From an uncultured Oscillospiraceae bacterium (GTDB taxonomy: Bacteria > Bacillota_A > Clostridia > Oscillospirales > Oscillospiraceae): DNA of 6,860 bases. Shown piece after piece: positions 1-4,632 of this stretch; within the stretch, counting starts at the first letter, position 1, and every line of letters starts with the position of its first letter. The notes under the pieces are model-generated. The model did no database searches. It was given only the letters and a program-made list of their open reading frames with translations, and was not told the DNA's origin. The DNA lies in assembly GCA_910584605.1 (NCBI GenBank), contig CAJUAW010000135.1, positions 1 to 6,860 of the forward strand. The letters run 5' to 3'. A program made the translations under genes and the position numbers.

Positions 1-5
1 CTCTG

Positions 6-1490
6 TCATCTGCTCCGCACCCGGTCCACCGCCTCGTGCCAGCCAGACAGCAGATCTTCCCGCTGCTTCGCCTCCATGGCGGGCTGGTAGCGCCGGTCCA
101 GGGTCCAGCTGCCCCGGATGTCGTCCAGCCCGGACCACATCCCAACGGCCAGCCCGGCCAGATACGCCGCCCCCAGGGCGGTGGTCTCCCGGATGTTCGG
201 GCGGGACAGGGGCCGGTCCACCAGGTCCGCCTGGAACTGCATGAGGAAGTTGTTGGCCGAGGCCCCGCCGTCCACCCGCAGCTCCCGCAGGGGGATACCG
301 GCGTCCTCCTCCATAGCCCGGAGAACGTCGGCGGTCTGGTAGGCGATGGACTCCAGCGCCGCCCGGATGATGTGGTTGCGCCCCGCGCCCCGGGTCAGGC
401 CCAGGATGGCGCCCCGGGCGTTCATGTCCCAGTGGGGCGCGCCCAGGCCGGTGAAGGCGGGGACCACATACACGCCGGCGGTGTCGGCCACCTTGCCGGC
501 GAAGTACTCGGTGTCGGAGGAGTCGGAGATCAGCCCCATCTCGTCCCGCAGCCACTGGACCACCGCGCCGCCCACAAAGACGCTGCCCTCCAGGGCGTAC
601 TGCACCTTGCCGTTCAGCCCCACAGCGATGGTGGTCAGCAGGCCGTTTTTGCTGACAAAGGGGGTCTCCCCGGTGTTCATCAGCAGGAAGCAACCGGTGC
701 CGTAGGTGTTTTTGGCCTCCCCCGGCCGGAAGCAGGTCTGGCCGAAGAGGGCGGCCTGCTGGTCCCCGGCGATCCCGGCGATGGGCACCTCCACCCCCTG
801 GATGTTCACCGTTCCGTAGACCTCGCTGGAGGAGCGGACCTGGGGCAGCATCCCCATGGGGATATCCAGTTTCCGGCAGATTTTCTCGTCCCAGTCCAGG
901 CTCCGGATGTCATACAGCATGGTGCGGCTGGCGTTGGTGGGGTCGGTGACGTGGACCTTCCCGCCGGTGAGCTTCCAGATCAGCCAGCTGTCCACCGTGC
1001 CGAAGAGGAGTTTTCCCGCTTCCGCCTGCTCCCTGGCTCCGGGGACGTGATCCAGAATCCACTTGATCTTGGCAGCGGAGAAGTAGGCGTCGATGAGCAG
1101 GCCGGTGCGGTCCTTCACGTAGTCCACAAAGTCCGGGTCCTGCTTCAGCTCCTCGCACAGCCCGGCGGTGCGGCGGCACTGCCAGACGATGGCGTTGTAC
1201 ACCGGACGGCCCGTGTCCCGGTCCCAGACGATGGCGGTCTCCCGCTGGTTGGTGATGCCGATGCCGGCAAGCTCCCGCACGTCTACCCCGCTCTGGGCCA
1301 GCACCTCCATCAGCACCCCGTACTGGCTGGACCAGATCTCCATGGGGTCGTGTTCCACCCAGCCGGGTTTTGGGTAGAACTGGGTAAACTCCTTCTGGGC
1401 CATGCCCACCATATTCTGGTCCCGGTCGAAGAGGATGCAGCGGCTGCTGGTGGTGCCCTGGTCCAGAGCGGCGATGTAGCGCTTTTCCAT
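6..1490 (-). CDS. glpK: Glycerol kinase (ATP:glycerol 3-phosphotransferase)
   Basis: Phosphorylates glycerol to sn-glycerol 3-phosphate with ATP in the cytoplasm, trapping glycerol and feeding it to glycolysis or lipid synthesis. The 494-residue length is normal for the family. Visible landmarks are the N-terminal ATPase loop DQGTTSSR (residues 10-17), the glycerol-contacting NQRET segment (81-85, R83/E84), IVWQ (101-104), FGGY signature 1 at YFSAAKIKW (136-144), GDQQAALFGQ (242-251, D243 being the catalytic-base position), and FGGY signature 2 running from G360 to E380. The ATG is preceded by AAAGGGG at good spacing, and a sigma-A promoter lies just upstream. No glpF, glpD or glpO is adjacent, so it appears monocistronic at this end; what follows past the left edge is unseen. 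The loop before the GDQQ motif (VNIQGVEVPIAG) has no histidine where PTS-regulated Firmicutes enzymes carry the HPr-phosphorylated one. The assignment is secure; regulation is inferred. Confidence 0.97.
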   Translation of the reverse strand: MEKRYIAALDQGTTSSRCILFDRDQNMVGMAQKEFTQFYPKPGWVEHDPMEIWSSQYGVLMEVLAQSGVDVRELAGIGITNQRETAIVWDRDTGRPVYNAIVWQCRRTAGLCEELKQDPDFVDYVKDRTGLLIDAYFSAAKIKWILDHVPGAREQAEAGKLLFGTVDSWLIWKLTGGKVHVTDPTNASRTMLYDIRSLDWDEKICRKLDIPMGMLPQVRSSSEVYGTVNIQGVEVPIAGIAGDQQAALFGQTCFRPGEAKNTYGTGCFLLMNTGETPFVSKNGLLTTIAVGLNGKVQYALEGSVFVGGAVVQWLRDEMGLISDSSDTEYFAGKVADTAGVYVVPAFTGLGAPHWDMNARGAILGLTRGAGRNHIIRAALESIAYQTADVLRAMEEDAGIPLRELRVDGGASANNFLMQFQADLVDRPLSRPNIRETTALGAAYLAGLAVGMWSGLDDIRGSWTLDRRYQPAMEAKQREDLLSGWHEAVDRVRSR

Positions 1491-1519
1491 AAATGTTCCC
1501 CTTTTCTTTGGTTTTCCTT

Positions 1520-1548
1520 ATTATACCGCCGTTCCGGGGAAAAAACAA
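1520..1548 (-). promoter_or_regulatory. Sigma-A promoter of glpK
   Basis: On the minus strand, TTGTTT (1548-1543) and a perfect TATAAT (1525-1520) are separated by exactly 17 bp. The predicted start near 1513 leaves a short leader of about 23 nt carrying the AAAGGGG ribosome binding site before the ATG at 1490. No operator or CRE-like palindrome is evident within the leader. The -35 box lies a few bases beyond the U-tract of the upstream stalk-gene terminator, so glpK is insulated from that gene. Confidence 0.75.
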
Positions 1549-1554
1549 GGATTG

Positions 1555-1588
1555 AAAAACGGCGGGCGACCTGTCCGGTCACCCGCCG
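1555..1588 (-). terminator. Rho-independent terminator of the stalk-domain gene
   Basis: The minus-strand RNA folds into a 12-bp GC-rich stem (CGGCGGGUGACC / GGUCGCCCGCCG, with one G-U pair) and a 5-nt loop, followed directly by UUUUU at 1559-1555. It starts 11 bases past the stalk-gene stop codon (1600-1602). On the plus strand the G-U pair becomes a C-A mismatch and no U-tract follows, so it acts on the minus strand. Confidence 0.88.
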
Positions 1589-1599
1589 CGTGGGGTTGC

Positions 1600-2394
1600 T
1601 TATTCGCTGTAGGGCTTGTTGGTCTCGATGTACATGCCCCGGTCCGCACTCCAGCCCACGTAGAAGTTCAGGGCCTTGCCCAGGTCGCGGAGCTTGAAGT
1701 AGTTGGAGCCGTTGATCTTGTAGACCTCGGCGGTGATTTTTTCGCCGTTGACGTAGATGGCGTCGTTGCTGGGGTCGGCGGACCTGCCGCCCTTGGCCGG
1801 GCCCTCCAGGTCGCCGGACTGCCTGTCGTAGCTCTCGCCGGTGGTGGCGGTGACGGCGTTCTTCGTGCCGTCGTAGCCCACGGAGAACTGCTTCTCAGTG
1901 CCGTTGAGCATGGCGGCCACGTCGCGGATTTTGAAGTAGTTGCTGTCGTTAATCTTGTACACCGTGGGGACAGCCACCGCACCGTTCACCTCCAGACCGT
2001 CATTGCTGGGAGAGGCGATTGTCTCAGCGGTGGTAGAGTTGTTGAATGTGACGGAAAGCCCCAGATCACGGGAAACAGCGTACCACACCTCTTTGAAGTC
2101 ATCAGCGACAGTAATTCCCGGCCCGATACTGATTGAGATAGTATCACTGCCAAAAACATAGTCAGAACCATCAATAATAAAGCCCGCGTAATCGAGACAT
2201 TCTATGCTATCATCCACATGATACGCTCTCAGTGTCCCTGCTCCGATATAGCTGAGCGAGCCGTTTGAATAAGCGGTAATGATAATACCATCGCTGTAGC
2301 CGTACGTATAAGATTCTGCAAAAGCCGGGATGGTCAGCCCCAGGCACATTGCCAGGGCTAGCACAAGGGAAAATACTTTTCTCAGTTTTCTCAT
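1600..2394 (-). CDS. Secreted stalk-domain protein (copper amine oxidase N-terminal-like repeats)
   Basis: A 264-residue exported protein of unknown specific function. Residues 1-26 form a Sec signal peptide: basic RKLRK, a hydrophobic core of about 17 residues, and an AFA|ES cleavage site. A variable region (27-130) rich in Gly, Ser, Ile and Tyr matches nothing I recognise. Two copies of the short beta-rich repeat seen in copper-amine-oxidase N-terminal-like 'stalk' domains follow: residues 131-187 (VNG...VYKINDSNYFKIRDVAAML) and 211-262 (VNG...VYKINGSNYFKLRDLGKALNFYVGW...RGMYIE), joined by a charged, Gly-rich linker. Such repeats generally sit on extracellular proteins of Clostridia as spacer or anchoring modules; copper or amine oxidase activity is not implied. 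The start is supported by AAGGGG 8 nt upstream. It has its own promoter and terminator, so is monocistronic. The first part of the gene is clearly more AT-rich than the rest. Cys17 is not in a good lipobox (AMC), so a lipoprotein is unlikely. Confidence 0.88.
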   Translation of the reverse strand: MRKLRKVFSLVLALAMCLGLTIPAFAESYTYGYSDGIIITAYSNGSLSYIGAGTLRAYHVDDSIECLDYAGFIIDGSDYVFGSDTISISIGPGITVADDFKEVWYAVSRDLGLSVTFNNSTTAETIASPSNDGLEVNGAVAVPTVYKINDSNYFKIRDVAAMLNGTEKQFSVGYDGTKNAVTATTGESYDRQSGDLEGPAKGGRSADPSNDAIYVNGEKITAEVYKINGSNYFKLRDLGKALNFYVGWSADRGMYIETNKPYSE

Positions 2395-2426
2395 AGTTTA
2401 TACCCCTTTTCTCTTTTTGAGCACCT

Positions 2427-2449
2427 TAGCCTTTGCAATGCAAAGGCTA
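2427..2449. repeat. Perfect 11-bp-arm palindrome in the stalk-gene 5' UTR
   Basis: TAGCCTTTGCA and TGCAAAGGCTA flank a single central base. The palindrome lies between the predicted start site and the ribosome binding site of the stalk gene. In RNA it would fold into a 10-bp hairpin with an AUU loop. It could be a DNA operator, an mRNA-stabilising 5' hairpin, or a protein-binding RNA element. No U-tract follows on the minus strand, so it is not a terminator there. Confidence 0.7.
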
Positions 2450-2464
2450 GAAGGGTACCCTTCT
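2449..2464. repeat. Perfect 16-bp palindrome abutting the previous one
   Basis: AGAAGGGTACCCTTCT is fully self-complementary over 16 bp and shares base 2449 with the neighbouring palindrome. It begins at about the predicted +1 of the stalk-gene transcript. As RNA it gives a 6-bp stem with a GUAC loop at the extreme 5' end; as DNA it is placed where a repressor dimer would block promoter clearance. Its function is inference. Confidence 0.65.
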
Positions 2465-2470
2465 TCGCTT

Positions 2471-2499
2471 ATCATACCACAGTCAGCCGACGATTGCAA
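2471..2499 (-). promoter_or_regulatory. Sigma-A promoter of the stalk-domain gene (extended -10)
   Basis: Minus strand TTGCAA (2499-2494) and TATGAT (2476-2471) are spaced by 17 bp, with TGG immediately before the -10 hexamer, giving an extended -10 element. The predicted start is around 2465, so the leader is about 70 nt and holds two palindromes and the AAAAGGGG ribosome binding site (2410-2403). TTGCAA is its own reverse complement, so the same hexamer could also serve as a weak -35 for the plus-strand peptide gene. Confidence 0.72.
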
Positions 2500-2542
2500 C
2501 TATGTTGTCAGCATGGTGTGTACAGGCGAGGCGGTTCAGCTA

Positions 2543-2561
2543 CACCACCCGAAAGGGGGTG
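2543..2561 (+). promoter_or_regulatory. GAAA-capped hairpin sequestering the SD of the 20-codon peptide gene
   Basis: In plus-strand RNA, CACC-A-CCC (2543-2550) pairs with GGGGGUG (2555-2561) around a GAAA tetraloop (2551-2554), giving 7 GC-rich pairs with one bulged A. The paired 3' arm is the core of the Shine-Dalgarno AAAGGGGGTGA (2552-2562), which matches the anti-SD almost perfectly and lies just 5' of the ATG at 2567. A strong SD buried in a stable hairpin implies controlled or limited initiation, as seen in many type I toxin mRNAs. Confidence 0.65.
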
Positions 2562-2566
2562 AGCGT

Positions 2567-2629
2567 ATGCCAATCACAGTTACCTTTCACATCTTTGGTT
2601 GTACTGTGACCATACGTATAAAACGCTGA
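2567..2629 (+). CDS. Candidate 20-residue beta-branched, basic-tailed peptide
   Basis: A 20-codon open frame from ATG 2567 to TGA 2627-2629. The peptide begins MPITVTFHIFG, continues CTVTI, and ends in RIKR. It is rich in Thr, Val and Ile, hydrophobic through the middle, and carries all of its formal charge at the C-terminus; one Cys. The case for translation is the near-perfect SD (AAAGGGGGTGA) 4 nt before the ATG, a terminator hairpin starting at the stop codon itself, and its position in a gap between large genes on the opposite strand. No clear sigma-A promoter is seen: the best is TTGCAA at 2494 with a poor TGTACA 19 bp on. An RNA predicted from the other strand converges on the same terminator, suggesting a type I toxin-like pair, but the peptide does not resemble the Fst, TxpA or BsrG families. 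It may instead be a leader peptide or part of a dispersed repeat cassette. Confidence 0.5.
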   Translation: MPITVTFHIFGCTVTIRIKR

Positions 2630-2712
2630 AAACCGCCACCCCGGAACGGTGACGGTTTTCTTGATTAAACCAAACCAAACGGGCTGAACCGTCTTGCGGA
2701 CGGCATCCCTTT
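2622..2712 (-). ncRNA. Predicted ~90-nt convergent small RNA (candidate antitoxin RNA)
   Basis: A near-consensus promoter directs minus-strand transcription from about 2712. Nothing on this strand has a ribosome binding site plus an open frame before the terminator hairpin at 2659-2629, so the product would be a non-coding RNA of roughly 85-95 nt. Its 5' part has a hairpin with CCGTC/GACGG arms (2703-2689), then a U/G-rich single-stranded stretch (GUUUGGUUUGGUUUAAUC), then the terminator hairpin. The last 30 or so nucleotides are complementary to the 3' end of the plus-strand peptide mRNA, the same topology as 3'-overlapping type I antitoxins. It could also be trailer RNA from read-through of the gamma-glutamyltransferase-like gene. 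No transcript evidence is available. Confidence 0.45.
2629..2659. terminator. Bidirectional rho-independent terminator between convergent small transcripts
   Basis: AAAACCG-C-CACC (2629-2640) and GGTG-A-CGGTTTT (2648-2659) form a 12-pair stem around a 7-nt loop. On the minus strand position 2636/2652 is a U-G pair, so the stem is unbroken and is followed by UUUUCAGCGUUUU; on the plus strand it is a C-A mismatch followed by UUUUCUUGAUU. A-tract, GC stem and U-tract are therefore present in both directions. The first A of the left arm is the last base of the peptide stop codon. Confidence 0.8.
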
Positions 2713-2718
2713 ATAGTT

Positions 2719-2747
2719 ACTATACCACCGCCCCGACAATTTGTCAA
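2719..2747 (-). promoter_or_regulatory. Near-consensus minus-strand promoter just after the GGT-family gene
   Basis: Minus strand TTGACA (2747-2742, perfect -35) and TATAGT (2724-2719) are separated by 17 bp, with TGG before the -10, giving an extended -10. The -10 is one arm of a perfect 13-base inverted repeat, TATAGT-T-ACTATA, at 2712-2724. It is the best promoter in the window yet faces only intergenic DNA, which is the argument for a small RNA there. The stalk gene further down has its own promoter and lies beyond a terminator. Confidence 0.75.
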
Positions 2748-2758
2748 GGCGGCTTTTT
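2728..2758. terminator. Hairpin after the GGT-family gene, weak or bidirectional
   Basis: CCGCC..GACA (2728-2738) and TGTC..GGCGG (2742-2752) form an 11-bp stem in minus-strand RNA (two G-U pairs), starting 4 bases past the TAA, but no U-tract follows on that strand. On the plus strand the two G-U pairs become C-A mismatches, but CTTTTT follows directly. It overlaps the -35 and spacer of the minus-strand promoter. It may stop plus-strand transcription from entering the GGT-family gene as antisense; termination of that gene itself may rely on the hairpin at 2629-2659. Confidence 0.45.
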
Positions 2759-4385
2759 ACCACGCCGCTACCGTCCCGTCGCACCGGGGCTCGGTGCCGC
2801 CGGCAAGCAGGCCGTTTTCGGTGCGCCAGATGATCTGGCCCCGGCCCATGTTGATGCGGTCGTCGATGACCTCCACCTCGTGGCCCATGGCCGCCAGCGC
2901 TTCGGCAATCTCCGGACCGGCCTCCCGTTCCAGCTGGATGTGTTTCCCCCCGATCCACTGCACCCGGGGAGCGTCCAGGGCCTCCTGGGGGTTCATGTGG
3001 TAATCGATGGTGTTCACCAGCACCTCCACATGCCCCTGGGGCTGCATAAAGGCCCCCATCACGCCGAAAGGCCCCACGGCCTCTCCGTCCTTCAGCAGGA
3101 AGCCGGGGATGATGGTGTGGTAGGACTTCTTCCCCCCCGCCAGACAGTTGTCGCTGTCCGGGTCCAGGGAGAAGTTGGCCCCCCGGTTTTGCAGGGAGAT
3201 GCCCGTTCCAGGAATCGCCACCCCCGCGCCGAAGGTGGTGTAGTTGCTCTGAATCCAGGACACCATGTTGCCCTCCGAATCGGCGGTGCACAGGTAGATG
3301 GTGCCGCCGCAGGAGGGGTCCCCTGCCTGCGGGGTGAGGGCCTTGCCGGTAATGAGCGCCCGGCGGCGGGCGGCGTACTCCTCCGACAGCAGGTCCTCTA
3401 CACGGGTCTTCATGTACCGGGGGTCGGCCACATAGGTCTTCGTGTCGGCAAAGGCCAGCTTGATGGCCTCCATGATCTTGTGATAGGTGCCGGCGCTCTC
3501 CCGGTCCGGGGAAAGCTTCAGCCCGTTGAGGATGTTCAGCGCCATCAGCACCGTGATCCCGTGGCCGTTGGGCGGGATCTCGCAGACGGTATAGCCCTGG
3601 TAGTTGGCGGTAATGGGCTCCACCCACTCCGGATGGTACGTGCGGAAGTCGTCCTCTGTAAAATATCCCCCGGTTTCCCGGCTGAAGGACACCATTTTTT
3701 CCATCAGCGGTCCCCGGTAGCAGCTCTCGCAGCCGGTGGCGGCCAGCTCCTCCAGGGTTTGGGCGTACTCCTCCCAGCGGAACAGGTCCCCCGCCTCGTA
3801 GGGGGAGCCGTCCGGCTTCATGAATGCCCGCCACCAGCCGCCGTGGACCTCCGGAGCCCGCTCCATGGCCCGTTTCAGCCGCTGGGCATCCTTGGCCCAC
3901 TGCTTTGCCACGTTGACCGGCACAGGCACCCCCTGGCGGGCATAGGCAATGGCGGGCGCGAACAGCTCTGCAAGGGGCTTGGCGCCAAAGCGGCGGTTCA
4001 GCTCGGCCCAACCGGCGGGCGCGCCGGGGACCATGGTGGGAATCCAACCCTCCTTGGGCATCTCTGTAAACCCCAACCCTCTGACTGCCTCCACACTGAG
4101 GGCCGCCGGGGCCACGCCGCTGGCGTTGAGGCCGTAGAGCTTTTTCTCCTTCTCCACCCATACCAGGGCGAAGGCGTCGGAGCCCAGGCCGTTGCCGGTG
4201 GGCTCAAAGAGGGGCATCCCCGCCGCCATAGCCACGGCGGCGTCCATGGCGTTGCCGCCGGACTTCAAAATATCCAGCCCCACCTGGGCCCCCAGGGGCG
4301 TCGAGGTGCAGGCCATGCCGTTTTTGGCAAAGACCACATTTCTTCGGGAGGGGTATGTATATCTGTGCGGATCGTACTGGGGCAT
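2757..4385 (-). CDS. Gamma-glutamyltransferase family protein (YwrD-like), cytoplasmic
   Basis: A 542-residue Ntn-hydrolase of the GGT family, which normally self-cleaves before a threonine and then attacks gamma-glutamyl amides. The predicted nucleophile is Thr362 in CGGTIYLCTADSEGNMVS, seven residues before the aspartate as in E. coli GGT (T391...D398). Other family segments are GGNAMDAAVA (43-52), EPTGNGLGSDAF (61-72), PPNGHGITVLMALNIL (271-286), SYHTIIPG (421-428) and GVMGAFMQPQGHVEVL (441-456); the last two mark the YwrD-type branch. There is no signal peptide, unlike classical secreted GGTs. The Arg that binds the glutamate alpha-carboxylate in canonical enzymes (E. coli R114) is Ser89 here (NASGVAP), and the double-Ser oxyanion motif aligns with HT (423-424), so glutathione may not be the substrate. 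The start is supported by AAAGGAG at good spacing and an own promoter. Family call secure; substrate unknown. Confidence 0.92.
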   Translation of the reverse strand: MPQYDPHRYTYPSRRNVVFAKNGMACTSTPLGAQVGLDILKSGGNAMDAAVAMAAGMPLFEPTGNGLGSDAFALVWVEKEKKLYGLNASGVAPAALSVEAVRGLGFTEMPKEGWIPTMVPGAPAGWAELNRRFGAKPLAELFAPAIAYARQGVPVPVNVAKQWAKDAQRLKRAMERAPEVHGGWWRAFMKPDGSPYEAGDLFRWEEYAQTLEELAATGCESCYRGPLMEKMVSFSRETGGYFTEDDFRTYHPEWVEPITANYQGYTVCEIPPNGHGITVLMALNILNGLKLSPDRESAGTYHKIMEAIKLAFADTKTYVADPRYMKTRVEDLLSEEYAARRRALITGKALTPQAGDPSCGGTIYLCTADSEGNMVSWIQSNYTTFGAGVAIPGTGISLQNRGANFSLDPDSDNCLAGGKKSYHTIIPGFLLKDGEAVGPFGVMGAFMQPQGHVEVLVNTIDYHMNPQEALDAPRVQWIGGKHIQLEREAGPEIAEALAAMGHEVEVIDDRINMGRGQIIWRTENGLLAGGTEPRCDGTVAAW

Positions 4386-4420
4386 AACGGTCAGCTCCTT
4401 TGCTTCGGTTTGATGGAACC

Positions 4421-4449
4421 ATTATACAGGATTTTTTGGGAAAAAGCAA
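4421..4449 (-). promoter_or_regulatory. Sigma-A promoter of the GGT-family gene
   Basis: Minus strand TTGCTT (4449-4444) and a perfect TATAAT (4426-4421) are 17 bp apart. The -35 overlaps the U-tract of the preceding GDH-operon terminator. The start near 4414 gives a leader of about 29 nt containing AAAGGAG before the ATG at 4385. No operator is evident. Confidence 0.75.
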
Positions 4450-4478
4450 CCAAAGCGGCTCCCGGTTGGGAGCCGCTT
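4441..4478 (-). terminator. Rho-independent terminator of the GDH operon
   Basis: A perfect 11-bp stem (AAGCGGCTCCC / GGGAGCCGCTT, 4453-4478) with a 4-nt loop is followed on the minus strand by UUGGUUGC and UUUUU. It lies not right after the GDH2 stop (4633) but about 155 bases on, directly behind the stop codon of the orphan stalk-domain fragment. Confidence 0.88.
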
Positions 4479-4483
4479 GTCTG

Positions 4484-4632
4484 TTATGCGGAGCAGGGCT
4501 GATCCGTTGCGATATACATCCCCCGGTCCGCGCTCCAGCCTGCGCAGAAGTTCAGGGCCTTGCCCAGGTCCCGGAGCTTGAAGCAGCCGCTGCTACCGGT
4601 CTTGTACGCCGTCGGGCCGGCGGCGCTGCGGT
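4484..4632 (-). pseudogene. Orphan C-terminal stalk-domain fragment (relic of a secreted stalk protein)
   Basis: Between the GDH2 stop codon and the operon terminator, an open minus-strand frame encodes about 49 residues closely matching the last repeat of the stalk protein at 1600-2394. FKLRDLGKALNF, GWSADRGMYI and a terminal ..P.S.-stop are all kept, with the same spacing from a VN start to the end. By hand count the central 72 bases differ from the stalk gene at 7 positions. It has no start codon, SD or signal peptide of its own; the homology begins exactly at the GDH2 TAA, which supplies part of the VN codons in this frame. Substitutions such as Tyr to Cys at three conserved places suggest relaxed constraint. 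Most likely it is the 3' remnant of a stalk gene truncated when the GDH genes were joined to it, or a displaced repeat module. It would not be made unless GDH2 were read through in another frame. Confidence 0.75.

Noticed and set aside
36..1697. 553-codon open frame on the plus strand across glpK
   Set aside because: It is the antisense of a secure glpK, made open by high-GC codon bias; its Pro/Gly/Arg-rich low-complexity translation, lack of a SD and run into the stalk gene's end all mark it as a shadow.
2330..2345. Cys17 of the stalk protein as a lipoprotein acylation site
   Set aside because: The preceding residues L-A-M do not make an acceptable lipobox (Met at -1), Cys17 lies inside the hydrophobic core, and a normal AFA|E signal peptidase I site follows.
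2330..2566. Longer 99-codon version of the plus-strand peptide gene starting at 2330
   Set aside because: The upstream start lies inside the oppositely oriented stalk gene with no SD, and this part of the frame crosses the palindromes and promoter. The ATG at 2567 with its near-perfect SD is the sensible start.
2712..2724. Plus-strand promoter using TATAGT at 2712-2717 (the other half of the -10 palindrome)
   Set aside because: There is no -35-like hexamer 16-18 bp upstream on the plus strand, and it would transcribe only antisense into the GGT-family gene through a terminator-like hairpin.
2694..4502. 602-codon plus-strand frame and a 498-codon minus-strand frame (2665-4161) over the GGT-family gene
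   Set aside because: Both overlap a well-supported 542-residue GGT-family gene in other frames and have no domain signature or ribosome binding site.
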